Position numbers and translations under genes: made by a program
The notes under the pieces: generated by a model
Seen by the model: only the letters and a program-made list of their open reading frames with translations
What the model was told of the DNA's origin: nothing
Database searches by the model: none
Origin: Isochrysis galbana
Taxonomy: Eukaryota; Haptophyta; Isochrysidales; Isochrysidaceae
Direction of reading: 5' to 3'
Assembly: GCA_018136815.1 (NCBI GenBank)
Contig: CM030936.1
Span: 1-64,000, forward strand
DNA: 64,000 nucleotides
Shown here: positions 1-10,323 of the stretch, piece after piece
Layout of the letters: each line of letters begins with the position of its first letter
Numbering within the stretch: the first letter of the stretch is position 1

Positions 1-162
1 CTCACTTTGTGCTTCGCCAAGCCTCAGGGGAGGTCGTCGGAGAGCAGAGCTTCCGCGGTCGGGCCGGCACCGGTAGGCGGAAGAGGGGTCCGGGGGGGGG
101 GGCGCGTTCCGTCGAATATGGGACGGGCTCGGTATGAGCCATCAAATAAATGTCCATAGCTT

Positions 163-400
163 GTAAATGTTACCCCAGAGGAGCCAACGCCCCCGAGAGC
201 TATCGGGGGGAAATTTTTTCCCGATCGCCAACAGCCCCACCGAGAGTGAACGGCTCCGTCTGCTGCTCGCCGCTCGCCGCCCTTGCTTCACGCTAAACGT
301 GAGTGCCGGTCCTCTCGGGGTATCTGGAGCCCGAGCGTATCTTAGACTAGCTTCCGGGGTGCTGGGGGAAGGCTGTGCTAAGATAGTATCTTAAGATAGT
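163..400 (+). repeat. Dispersed repeat 'X', copy 1
   Basis: This segment matches, with small changes, segments at 49737-49930 (reverse), 50168-51470 (reverse, interrupted) and 53505-53640 (forward). Shared landmarks are a GTTACCCC start, a CTATCGGGGG motif, the TCTCGGGGTATCTGGAGC block and a terminal gtgctaagatagta motif. No protein is encoded. The family ends in a short TATCTTAG-type sequence, which could be a transposon end, but no target duplication is visible for this copy. Confidence 0.65.
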
Positions 401-1297
401 AGGCCGGCGCGCAGGGGGGCTTGTATGGTTGGTGGTGGCGGACGCCCAACTATTACACGGCTGGCCCTAGAACAAACGCTTGGAGGAGTCGAGTCAGTGC
501 TTTGCAAGACGATTTTCGTGGGGAAGACGAGGGCTTGCGGACAGACAGCAAGAGAGCTCCGCGCGGGGGAAACCGGGAAACCGTTCGGCGGCCGCGGGGG
601 GGAAATTCGGCGACCGCGGGGGGGAATTCGGCGACGTAGAAAGTAAGGAGGGAATCTACGTGCGTAAACCGAAAGGGGCGGAGAAGATAGGCTTCGCGCG
701 GGGGGGAGAAGTCCGCAGCGACGAACACCTACGACGAGAGCGAGAGCGAGCGCGGGGGAACGACAGCAAGGAGGGACCAAAGACAGAGCAAGAGCAAGGC
801 CCATGGTGCAAAGGAGCGAAACAGGGGCGAGACAGGCCACAAAGGGGCGCGACGGCAAGGAGCGAGGGGCGAATTACGAGCGACGAGTTCTAGAAATTAC
901 GAGTAAAACTCCGTGGCAACAAGAACGACTGAGCACGAAGACGCCTAAGGTCGGAAGTCGATCGCGGATGCGACAGACGTCCTCTACCTGCGCGCACGTG
1001 CGCGGAGGAGGGTGAGTGGGTTGCGCGGTGGGGTTCACTCTTGTGGGTGTATAGTGTTGGCTTGGTGCTTGCGTCTCTCTCCCGGCCACGCGGGGCGGGG
1101 CGCATGCACTTTGAGATTGTGCTTCTGTCTGTTCAACGATACTACTTAGAAAATCATAAAACTACTTTTATGATTCTTGCGCCCTCGCCTCCGGCGGTCC
1201 CCCCCCCCCCCCCCCCGCGCGCCCCGCCGCCGCGTGGCCTCCCCCCCCCCCCCCCCCCCCGCCACCGGCTTCCGCCACCCGTCGCTCTCCCACCGGC
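401..1297. other. Intergenic, low-complexity leader
   Basis: No gene is recognised here. Positions 590-640 hold an imperfect G-rich tandem (GGCGACCGCGGGGGG type). Poly-C tracts at about 1200-1216 and 1243-1260 lie just before the ATG at 1298. Open frames on either strand are arginine- and glycine-rich and look like by-products of composition. Confidence 0.6.
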
Positions 1298-1857
1298 ATG
1301 GCTGCCGCGTCCATGTCGCCGGTGCGCGTGCTCCGCCTCCTCCTCGCGCCTGTGCCCCCCAATGCGGAGCACAGCGCAGCCGGTTTCACCCCGTTGCGCG
1401 GCGAGTCCCGGCCCGTGCCCGGCGCGAAGAGGTGTCGCTGGACAGGTCTGTACGTCGACAACCTGTACGGCTTCCGCATCGCCGACAAGTTCCCGACGGT
1501 CGTGCGTCGCCGCGCAGACGGCGAGGGGCACAGCGTGGTGATGCACCTTGAGAGCGAGCTCAGGGGCACCACTCCCACCACTCCATCCTCCACACCCGGG
1601 CCCATCCACACATCTTTCCTCGTGGTCCACTACCCCAGCGCGTCGGACACCACGCCCAGCAAATGCATCGCTGCGGCAAAGCGCATAGTGGAGGTGTGCC
1701 TGGGCATAGGTGACGGAGATGCCCTCTATCTTTCTCACCCCTCTTCTCCCTTCACACAGGTCATGAAGGCATGCCGCGTCGACGACGACGAGCTGGGTGT
1801 GATGGCATCCGGCGGAGCGCACGTATCCAACGGATGCGTTGTGCAATATGTCCCAAG
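1298..1857 (+). CDS. Unrecognised spliced protein, 5' part
   Basis: I do not recognise this protein. The frame opens with ATG at 1298 and has non-repetitive coding-like composition. Exon 1 is proposed as 1298-1693 and exon 2 as 1760-1857. The 66-nt intron between them starts GTGTGC, ends ACACAG and keeps the frame, so retention is possible. Exon 2 ends at CCCAAG with a GTGAGA donor at 1858. A further exon may lie at about 2092-2139, ending before GTAATA; its frame is unclear. A short candidate last exon at 6508-6549 (acceptor ATGCAG, then KVFVDSLTEPGML and stop) lies beyond the 4.3-kb mobile element, which would therefore sit in an intron. The arginine-rich N-terminus could be a targeting sequence, but this is inference. 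Confidence 0.45.
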
Positions 1858-2158
1858 GTGAGAAGGGGTGAGGTGGTTGGGGGCGGGAGGGAAATGCTTG
1901 CATTTGCTTTGTTACACACCAGCATCCCCAGCACACACACATCACACCGCCCGAGCCAGGCAGGGGCACCAGCTTCCATGGTTTCTGTTGCCCTCACGTG
2001 TGCCCTCCCCTCCATGGACCCCTCGAACTCATAGGCAAGCCAGGAGTCAGTGGGTGAGAAGCGCAAGCGAGAGCATGACACTTTTTGTTCAGAATTGAAC
2101 AGCTGTGCACCTGAGTGCGAGCTTCTCTTTGATGGTAATAATCTTTCCCTCCCAAGTG

Positions 2159-5100
2159 TAGCCCGGTCACTCACTCATTTTAACCACTATTTTCCACCTC
2201 CCCTGGGTGTCCAAGGATTCCTTAGGGTCCCCCCTACCTGCCCCGCCAACTCCCTCCCCCCTCCGAACGACCCCCTCCCGCCCCACGAAGGGCAATGGCG
2301 TCGGTGAGGGACTCCCCTCCCTTCCCCCGCGCGTGGCGGGCTATTTTGGGAGATTGAGGCGGGCGCTCACGGGAGGGAATCGGAATGGTGAATGTGGGGC
2401 GCATCACTATTAGAAACGCGGAGCTTCCGCGACGTCCGATCGCCCGCGATCGGCCGAAGAATGGCCTGGAGGTGGTGGCCATGGAGAGCCCAGAGCACTC
2501 GCGAGCAGGGTGGGGGGTCAAGGGTAGGTCGCACGCTGGTGCTCAAGGGTCGCACACACTCGTATTGATCCATCCTGGCCCCTCGCACCGCAGGAATGCC
2601 TCGATTCGATCCGGCCCGACGCCCAGGGCCACGGCCCGATTGACGTCGAGAAGCGCTCGCTCGGACGATGGGAGGTGAAACACCTCAATTGGCCTTGGGG
2701 CGCGACGGGCGGGCCGCGACCGGCCGTTCCGGACCTGCCTTGAACCCCCAAGAGCAGCTTGGCCGGGTCCCTCGCGTTCATGCCCCCCAGTGATCCGAAA
2801 TCTTGAAAGCTGGTGTGTGGGGTGTTCACCTCTCACCTCCGCCTTCACCGCGATGGCGTGCGCCGAGACCGCAAGGCCGAAAACTTTGGCTGCTAATGCG
2901 GCATCTGTAGAGATTATGCCTGCAGGGCTATTCTATTGCAAAAGATGACCGAAAAAGCGCCGGCAGCGCGCCCGGTTGCGCTCGAAAGTTGGGCACTCAT
3001 GCCCATCGGCCGAGTGACGTTAGCGTATCGTCGGCGCCATAGACGGCCGATTACGGTGCGATGCGCGCGGGCGGCGGCGGCGATTGGCGTGGCTGCTAGG
3101 GCGGCATCTGTGGATATGGTGCTTGGTGGGCCATTCTATCCGAGTGGATGACCGAAAAAGCGCCGGCAGCGCGCCCGGTTGCGCTCGAAAGTTGGGCACT
3201 CAGGCCCATCGGCCGAGTGACGTTAGCGTATTGTCGGCGCCATAGACGGCCGATTACGGTGCGATGCGCGCGGGCGGCGGCGGCGATTGGCGTGGCTGCT
3301 AGGTCCGCATCTGTGGATATGGTGTATGGTGGGCCAGACTATCCCAGTGGATGACCAAGAAAGCGCCGGCAGCGCGCCCGGTCGCGCTCGAAAGTTGGGC
3401 ACTCAGGCCCATCGGCCGAGTGACGTTGGCGTAGTCATCGGCGCCATAGACGGCCGATTACGGTGCGATGCGCGCGGGCGGCGGCGGCGATTGGCGTGGC
3501 TGCTAGGTCGGCATCTGTGGATATGGTGCCTGGTGGGCCATTCTATCTAAGTGGATGACCAAGAAAGCGCCGGCAGCGCGCCCGGTCGCGCTCGAAAGTT
3601 GGGCACTCCGGCCCATTCGGCCGAGTGACGTTGGCGTGTTGTCGGCGCCATAGACGGCCGATTACGGTGCGATGCGCCGCGGGCGGCGGCGGCGATTGGC
3701 GTGGCTGCTAGGTCGGCATCTGTGGATATGGTGCATGGTGGGCCAGATTATCCCAGTGGGAGACCAACAAAGCGCCGGCAGCGCGCCCGGTCGCGCTCGA
3801 AAGTTGGGCACTCCGGCCCATTCGGCCGATGACGTTGGCGTGTTGTGGCGCCATAGACGGGCCGATTACGGGTGCGATGCGCGCGGGCGGCGGCGGCGAT
3901 TGGCGTGGCTGCTAGGGCGGCATCTGTGGATATGGTGCCTGGTGGGCCAGATGATCCCCAGTGGGGAGACCAACAAAGCGCCGGCAGCGCGCCCGGTCGC
4001 GCTCGAAAGTTGGGCACTCCGGCCCATTCGGCCGAGTGACGTTGGCGTAGTCATCGGCGCCATAGACGGCCGATTACGGGTGCGATGCGCGCGGGCGGCG
4101 GCGGCGATTGGCGTGGCTGCTAGGTCGGCATCTGTGGATATGGTGCCTGGTGGGCCATTCTATCTGAGTGGATGACCAAGAAAATGCCGGCAGCGCGCCC
4201 GGTCGCGCTCGAAAGTTGGGCACTCAGGCCCATCGGCCGAGTGACGTTGGCGTAGTCATCGGCGCCATAGACGGCCGATTACGGTGCGATGCGCGCGGGC
4301 GGCGGCGGCGATTGGCGTGGCTGCTAGGTCGGCATCTGTGGATACGGTGTATGGTGGGCCAGACTATCCAGTGGATGACCAAGAAAGCGCCGGCAGCGCG
4401 CCCGGTCGCGCTCGAAAGTTGGGCACTCCGGCCCATCGGCCGAGTGACGTTGGCGTGTTGTCGGCGCCATAGACGGCCGATTACGGTGCGATGCGCGCGG
4501 GCGGCGGCGGCGATTGGCGTGGCTGCTAGGTCGGCATCTGTGGATATGGTGTATGGTGGGCCAGACTATCCCAGTGGATGACCAAGAAAGCGCCGGCAGC
4601 GCGCCCGGTCGCGCTCGAAAGTTGGGCACTCCGGCCCATTCGGCCGAGTGACGTTGGCGTGTTGTCGGCGCCATAGACGGCCGATTACGGTGCGATGCGC
4701 GCGGGCGGCGGCGGCGATTGGCGTGGCTGCTAGGTCGGCATCTGTGGATATGGTGCCTGGTGGGCCATTCTATCTAAGTGGATGACCAAGAAAGCGCCGG
4801 CAGCGCGCCCGGTTGCGCTCGAAAGTTGGGCACTCCGGCCCATTCGGACGAGTGACGTTGGCGTGTTGTCGGCGCCATAGACGGCCGATTACGGTGCGAT
4901 GCGCGCGGGCGGCGGGCGGCGATTGGCGTGGCTGCTAGGGCGGCATCTGTGGATATGGTGCCTGGTGGGCCAGATGATCCCAGTGGGAGACCAACAAAGC
5001 GCCGGCAGCGCGCCCGGTCGCGCTCGAAAGTTGGGCACTCCGGCCCATTCGGCCGAGTGACGTTGGCGTAGTCATCGGCGCCATAGACGGCCGATTACGG

Positions 5101-6452
5101 TGCGATGCGCGCGGGCGGCGGCGGCGATTGGCGTGGCTGCTAGGTCGGCATCTGTGGATATGGTGTCTGGTGGGCCATTCTATCTGAGTTGATGACCAAG
5201 AAAGCGCCGGCAGCGCGCCCGGTCGCGCTCGAAAGTTGGGCACTCCGGCCCATTCGGCCGAGTGACGTTGGTGTGTTGTCGGCGCCATAGACGGCCGATT
5301 ACGGTGCGATGCGCGCGGGCGGCGGCGGCGATTGGCGTGGCTTCTAGGTCGGCATCTATGGATATGGTGCCTGGTGCGGCATTTTATCCCAGTGGGAGAC
5401 CAAGAAAGCGCCGGCAGCGCGCCCGGTCGCGCTCGAAAGTTGGGCACTCCGGCCCATCGGCCGAGTAACGTTGGCGTGTTGTCGGCGCATAGACGGCCGA
5501 CTATGGCGCAATGCGCGCGGGCTGCGGCGGCGATTGGCATGGCTGCTAGGGCGGCTTATTTGGATATCGCGCCTGGTGCGGCATTCTTTTCCAGTGGGAG
5601 ACCGAGAAAGTGCCGGCAGCGCGCCCGGTAGCGTTCGGAAGTTGGGCGCTCGGCCCGTTCGGCCGGGTGACGTTAGCGTAGTCATCGGCGCCACACACGG
5701 CCGTCGATTTCGCGATGCGCGCGGGGCGGCGGCGGCGATTGGCGTGGCTGCTAGGTCGGCATCTATGGATATGGTGCCTGGTGCGGCATTCTATCCCAGT
5801 GCGAGACCGAGAAAGCGCCGGCAGCGCGCCCGGTAGCGTTCGAAAGTTCGGTACTCGAGCGCATCTTGGTACGTTAACGTTCGGGCGGTTTTCGCGCCAA
5901 TGCCGATATTCGACAAGATGTGCGAGGCTGGAGAGGGCAACTCGCTCGGCCACTAGGGCAGCATATCTTGATTTGACGTCGTTTGCTGTCACTAGTTGAA
6001 AGGGATGAAAAAAAAGACCATGCCGTCCGCCCGGTCGTGGTGCCAAATTAGCCGCTCTAGCCCTTGGTGACTAGTGGTCAACGTAAACGTCTTGAGTTTT
6101 GTGATACGTTCGTACACATTTAAGTGCAAAATTATGAGCTTGACTTATGGTCCAGTGTGCATAGAACCACGCCTTGTAGACCCAGTGAGTTGGCGTCCAA
6201 GGTTTCCTCGTCATTCCATGCTTGTGCCCCGCATGAAGAGCCTCACTAAAAATATACCGGAGGGGGGCCCGACTGTATTTCGCGCACCGTCTTCGAAGGC
6301 CTGAAATTCGGTATTTTTCGAAAATTTCGCCGGAGAACCCCCAATTTTTTTTGCTGATCCATCCTACCGGAACCTATAGGGAGCTTATTTTGCCCTTCAT
6401 TCATCCATTGTAGCTGGTGCCCTCCGCACCCGCATAGTGAGTGACCGGGCTA
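2159..6452. mobile_element. 4.3-kb TIR element carrying a satellite array
   Basis: The element begins TAGCCCGGTCACTCACT and ends with its exact reverse complement, giving 17-bp terminal inverted repeats. The bases CCAAGTG flank both ends (2152-2158 and 6453-6459), which supports a 7-bp target duplication. Inside are a unique left part (2159-2890), about 15 tandem copies of a ~204-bp unit, and a unique right part (5870-6452). No transposase frame is seen, so it looks non-autonomous. A second right end with one repeat unit lies at 54775-55597, and a left end lies at 14818. The superfamily cannot be assigned from these ends. Confidence 0.8.
2890..5870. repeat. Tandem array, ~204-bp unit, about 15 copies
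   Basis: Each unit contains GCGCCGGCAGCGCGCCCGGT, a GAAAGTTGGGCACTC block, GGCCGAGTGACGTT, GACGGCCGATTACGG, a GGCGGCGGCGGCGATTGGCG block and a closing TGGTGGGCCA. Unit starts fall near 2945, 3147, 3351, 3555, 3761, 3966, 4171, 4375, 4577, 4781, 4986, 5192, 5395, 5599 and 5805. The outer units at both ends are the most diverged, as expected for arrays homogenised by unequal exchange. Long open frames across the array on both strands are explained by the repeat length being close to a multiple of three. Confidence 0.9.
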
Positions 6453-6507
6453 CCAAGTGCTTCCATTCCCATTCCCTTGTGCTCTTGTGGCCTTGTCACA
6501 CATGCAG

Positions 6508-6549
6508 AAGGTGTTTGTGGATAGCTTGACAGAACCTGGCATGCTATGA
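6508..6549 (+). other. Candidate last exon of the 1298 gene
   Basis: Just outside the right end of the TIR element, a pyrimidine-rich stretch ends in CACACATGCAG and is followed by 13 codons and TGA. If the TIR element is removed, donor GTAATA near 2140 and this acceptor would bound a short intron. The reading phase does not connect cleanly with the exons I can see upstream, so this is only a candidate. Confidence 0.2.
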
Positions 6550-6574
6550 GCCTCTGCCTGGGTCTATGGATGAT

Positions 6575-7130
6575 GGCTTGAAACGCACACCTCATGCGAA
6601 GGGACGGAAACAAGTCGCACGTCGCCACATCAGCGCCAGCAAGCAAAAACATGGACGAGACTACTCCACTCGTCTCGCCGATAATCAAGACGCGAGGAGG
6701 CGAGATGCCGTCGGTCTGCACGGCCTCGACGTCACGCCTTACGTCTCTGAGTGTGACACAAATTTCGTCGAAGTGGATAGGTAGCACCTGAGCTGGAGAC
6801 TCAGGCGATCGGCTAGGGCGCAGAACAAGCTGCGCCGCCTCGGCAATATCTTTCGGCATTACGTGCGCGGCACCGTGAGCGGCGGCGCGTTGGAAAGCGA
6901 GATCGATAACGTACGAGAGGGTCTCGCCCTCCTTCAAGGAAGGGCGAGTGCGCGCGAGATGTACGAGCAAGTCTTCAGCGGCCGGAACCAAAGTCAGGCA
7001 CACTGAAAGCTGGCAAAGCGGAACGACAGCGGAAACGGAAACGGGACTGCGAGTGACCGGAATGGACGGAGACGCGGCGGCCAAGGTGCGAACCATCTGA
7101 AAAGAACGGGACACGACGGCCGGAAGAGAG
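6575..7130 (-). pseudogene. Decayed retroelement methyltransferase-like gene
   Basis: Reading the minus strand, this frame is clearly related to the methyltransferase-like ORF inside the gypsy element at 20493-21580. Shared blocks include MPKDIAEAAQLVLR versus LPRHLAEAALALRR, HFDEICVTLRDV versus HFDELCAELAAI, and SPPRVLIIGETSGVVSSMF versus PPPRVLVVGEASGVVSSMF. Homology stops after ATCDL, before the PPC and ENP motifs, so only the N-terminal half remains. Upstream on the same strand lies an LTR-like remnant with no gag between them, so the copy is internally deleted. It belongs to a diverged relative, not a recent duplicate. Confidence 0.7.
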
Positions 7131-7139
7131 TCGGACGAG

Positions 7140-7937
7140 AATAGAGACCGACTCACGAACGCACTAGAATCATTCACCCAAACCAAGCAAAACATGAAAT
7201 AACCGAGACCCCACATCGCCGGTAACTCAAACACGTCGCGAGAGACGGAGAGAGGGAGCGAGAGAGAGAGAGAGATTCCGCAGCGACGGTCGGAGCGTGT
7301 CTTCGTTTTAGATTTCCCACGAGGCGGAAAGTCGAGGAGGAATGTTATGTGTCGCGCAACCGCGGCGATCACATTGGATACAGATCGCAGCGAGGTATCC
7401 TTGCAATCGAAGAAATCTTGCTGTTGAGCGTGGACCTTCTAGACGTTTCTATCGAGCAACCCCGAGTAGCAACCAAGGGAGGAGAAAACCAAAAACCAAC
7501 GGGACCAAGGCTTTCATGCAACTTGCATCAAGGGGAAAGATAACCCAAAACCAAAGCAGCGAATCTAAATCAATCTCCAAGGGGAGATGGCAAACCAAGG
7601 ACATAGGAGAAAGATTCCCTCACCCAAGCAGCGAACCTAAATCGATCTCCGAGGGGAGATGGCAAACCAAACCTGATTGCCCCCAGAAGCAGGTAAAGAA
7701 ACGCGGGGAGATAGCGAATTAAACCTTTTTGCGAGGCGCCTGGGAGGAAGAAAGGTGAAAGGTGGGGAAACTTCCCTTCTCTTCGAGAGAAAGAGAGAGA
7801 GCGCTCCACAACCCTAGATTCTAGGCGTCCACGCGAAGTTTTTGAGCGAGAACGAGAACGAGAGAATTATAACGATAAATACCGAACGAAGAGAAGAGAG
7901 AAGCCTAACGAGCGTCGATTCGCGAATGCGACAGTGT
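7140..7937 (-). repeat. Diverged LTR remnant of a gypsy-type element
   Basis: The minus strand of this stretch matches the LTR at 15413-16743. Common parts are the (CT)n run (here (GA)n near 7260-7280), the GATACAGATCGCAG segment, the block ending in GATCGATTTAGG-like repeats, and the segment before the (CT)n run containing GTTTGGGTGAATGATTC. The copy is clearly older than the pair bounding the main element. It ends near the insertion point of the SINE-like element at 7954. Confidence 0.6.
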
Positions 7938-7953
7938 TGTGGTCTATCTAGCA

Positions 7954-8823
7954 ATAATAATAATCAATGTTATATCCTAGCCAACCCCACTAGCTAATTG
8001 GACATAACGTCTCAGTCCCGGAATCCCGCCATGCCTGACGGGCCAGGTGTCCGAGTGATACCGGGGGGTGGGGGCACTGCCCCCTCCCCTCGATATTTGT
8101 CCTCCCCCCAGTGCATGCACCGGCCCCGCGCACCCCAGCGCGTCCTCTCCTCGAGTCCACGCTGGGGGAAAACCCCTTTCGGGTAAAAGCAACGCGGGGG
8201 GGGGGGGGCACTCGTGAGATAGGAGCCCAGAAGCGCTAATCTCCCTCGCTAGAGCGAGTGGCCGCGGCGAGCCGCGGCCCTTCCCTCCTGGCTCTGGCGC
8301 CCCCGTCTTCTCTTACCCAAACGGGGCGAGAAGACACGTTTCTGCCGGAGGGGGGAGCTGCCGCTCCCCCCTCCCCTCCCTCTCCCCTTTTCCTCCTCTC
8401 TTCCCTGCGGCGGGGGCCCATGGCGCGCGCCTGCGGCCCCTCTTCAGGTCCCCAGGTGGCCAGCAGGGGCCTGGGAGCGCAGCTCAGGGGGCAGGTGAGG
8501 CTGGGGCATGGCCCTGGCCCCTCCTGCCTCTCCCTCGCTGGCGCTCCGAGCCCCTGCGGGTCGACTGGAGCTGGCTGGGGGGTCCTGAACAGGGGGGCCC
8601 AGGGGGAGGAGGGGCTGGTCAGAGGGATGGGCTGGCCACGACAGGCCAGGGCGGGCGAGTCAGGCGTGCTTGTGGGGAGAGGAATGGGTCAGCATGGCAG
8701 TGTGCTCCTGGCAAGCCATCAGGCGTGCCAGGAGAGTGGGTGGTTCCTCCCCATGGCAGGGGAGGAGTGGAGAGAGAGGGGGGCTCGTGCCCCCCATGGG
8801 CGAACTAAGTATAAACTTAGTTC
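7954..8823 (-). mobile_element. SINE-like retroelement, full-length copy A
   Basis: The sequence TGTGGTCTATCTAGCA occurs at 7938-7953 and again at 8824-8839, a 16-bp target duplication. On the minus strand the element starts with the palindrome GAACTAAGT TTAT ACTTAGTTC and ends in an (ATT)n tail. The length is 870 bp. Related copies lie at 33485-33880, 34931-35760 and 62945-63879. A tail plus a long target duplication is typical of elements copied by LINE machinery. The open frame that crosses this copy on the plus strand is low complexity and is not credited as a gene. Confidence 0.75.
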
Positions 8824-8839
8824 TGTGGTCTATCTAGCA

Positions 8840-9076
8840 TGGTGGTCTCCAATCTCCATGATCCATGAGGTCTGTGCGTGCGCTGTTCGCGGTGATGCGG
8901 GGGCGTGGTGTGGCGGCTCCTGTGCCCACCTGGCTGGGCGTGTCGTCTGGGCGCGGTCGCTTAGGCGACAGCGGGGTGTCCATCAGCAGTTCGTCCATCT
9001 CAGCGAGGGCGGTGGCAGCGAGGGAGGGAGGCGGCGCGCGCTCCATGACCCTATTGGTTTAACGATAGTTGACGAA
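8840..9076 (-). repeat. LINE 5' module (ORF1 start), inverted
   Basis: On the minus strand, a CTATCGTT-containing leader is followed by GGGTC and an ATG at 9046, giving a protein that starts MERAPPPS. The same leader and MERAP start occur at 11490, 29570, 54075 and 60760. The frame runs about 70 codons, is proline- and serine-rich, and has no recognised domain. The outer RNA 5' end of this inverted piece abuts a forward LINE 3' end. Confidence 0.6.
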
Positions 9077-9372
9077 CACGGACAAAGAATCCTGCCGGAC
9101 GTCGGCCCCGGGAGGGGCAGGACGGCGTTTCGAGTAGGATTCTTACCCCCCTTATCCCTTATCTCACACCCCTGGTCGAAGCAGTGCGCAGTGCGCGCGA
9201 CCTCTCCTCTCTCCTCCCCCGGTTCTCCACTGAGAAGGAAACGGGGGGAGGGTAAAGGGGAAAGGGGATGTGGTGGGATGGGGAGGGTAGTTAGGAGTAG
9301 CACAAGCACTCTGCCTCACACCGTGCAAGTAGCGGTTAGTTTGTAAGATTTTTTGTAAGATTTTTTTTGAAT
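9077..9372 (+). repeat. LINE 3' end with T-run
   Basis: From about 9170 this matches the 3' untranslated end of the LINE at 44290-46853: GAAGCAGTGCGC, the GGGGGAGG-rich block, and CTGCCTCACRCCG followed by GTAGCGG. It ends in GATTTTTTGTAAGATTTTTTTT at 9351-9370. The T-run is on the coding strand, as in the other copies. Confidence 0.65.
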
Positions 9373-9726
9373 TCATTGACGTTAGTTGTCTACTCTACCA
9401 GTTGCATTTACGTGCATACACGAGCGTGTACATGTGCATGCACGCCGCGTGTTGTTTGACTATGCCCCAACCCTGCCCTGCCCTATGCCGACTTTCGCAT
9501 TGGCCAATACTGATTATCGTGCGTTTGCATGCTTCGCGGGTCGGCAAAGCCAAGCCCTAGTCGTTGATGTATTTCAAATCCTTTGCCTTCCCGCTTCCCA
9601 TCCCCTCTCACCTTGCGTAGCACGCGCAAGATTTCAAGTAAGAGCGCGGTCCCTTGTCTGCATGCAAGTGTGCGTTTGGTCGTCCATTGCAATCTCAGTC
9701 CTCAGTCGGTCCTCTGTTCACTAACA

Positions 9727-9990
9727 TCTCTGGGAAACAAACCTCAAAGGTCATGTGGCAGCCCAAATGCCAAGGTGTACCTCAAGCCAAAACATGATGT
9801 GCTCATGAAGATGCTCGTGTCTTGCCATGACTGGGCCTTAGCTGACTTGTGGAAAACGAGAAACACTGAACATCCGAACGATCATATGTATAGCTACGCG
9901 GCATGCAAGAAAAAGGGGCGCGGCGCTAGATCACATGGACTCCTTCGGCAGATTTACCACCAGCTTTGCCGCCATAAGGAGGGGACGTGA
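9727..9990 (+). CDS. Unrecognised exon fragment
   Basis: The frame from about 9751 reads NAKVYLKPKHDVLMKML, then CHDWALADLWKTRNTEHPND and a basic end. It is non-repetitive and unlike the surrounding transposon sequence. It reaches GGGGAC followed by a consensus donor GTGAGT at 9987, which suggests an internal exon. The upstream boundary and the rest of the gene are not found. I do not recognise a family. Confidence 0.3.
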   Translation, partial: SLGNKPQRSCGSPNAKVYLKPKHDVLMKMLVSCHDWALADLWKTRNTEHPNDHMYSYAACKKKGRGARSHGLLRQIYHQLCRHKEGT

Positions 9991-10020
9991 GTGCGATCCT
10001 GATGGCCTCGTTAGGTCGAT

Positions 10021-10323
10021 CTACCACTCCTCGTCGTCGCTGTATCTGGATGCTCTGGACTGTCGCTTAGCCTTTGCGTACATCAGATGATCGCCCTGCG
10101 TCTGTCCATTCCGCCACTCAGCGGCCGGCTCCTCCTCATCTGGCACAAAGGGCTCGGAGGCTTCATCGTAGCCTGCCTTTTCCTGCGCAGCTGGCGCGAC
10201 CCCCTGCCCGCCCTTACTCAACGATTCGGTGTGTGTCTGAGGCGTCCCACGGACCCATCGCGGCAGCCACTTGGACGTAGATGACTTGGGTCCTGGCTGG
10301 CTGGCAGGCCGCACTTCAGCCAT
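10021..10323 (-). CDS. Unrecognised protein, C-terminal part
   Basis: The minus-strand frame from ATG at 10323 begins MAEVRPASQPGPKSSTSKWL and ends in SRASRYSDDEEW and a stop. The acidic middle (EPFVPDEEEPAAEW) and the short acidic tail look coding. The open frame continues upstream to 10428 through a proline run, so the true start or an upstream splice acceptor is uncertain. No domain is recognised. Confidence 0.35.
   Translation of the reverse strand: MAEVRPASQPGPKSSTSKWLPRWVRGTPQTHTESLSKGGQGVAPAAQEKAGYDEASEPFVPDEEEPAAEWRNGQTQGDHLMYAKAKRQSRASRYSDDEEW

Noticed and set aside
391-858. Open frames at 391-893 on both strands
   Set aside because: They overlap one another, are Arg/Gly- or Ser/Pro-rich, and come from G-rich tandem repeats.
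1154-1969. 271-codon minus-strand frame
   Set aside because: It is the antisense of the spliced plus-strand gene and ends in a Gly/Arg run from poly-C tracts.
2890-5870. Possible CRISPR array or multi-repeat protein gene
   Set aside because: The ~204-bp units are tandem without unique spacers, which excludes CRISPR. Open frames exist on both strands and in several registers at once and have small length changes between units, so they follow from repetition and not coding.
8258-9346. Open frame of 362 codons on the plus strand
   Set aside because: It runs through the SINE-like copy and across its target duplication into a LINE piece on the other strand. The composition is low complexity and no domain is seen.
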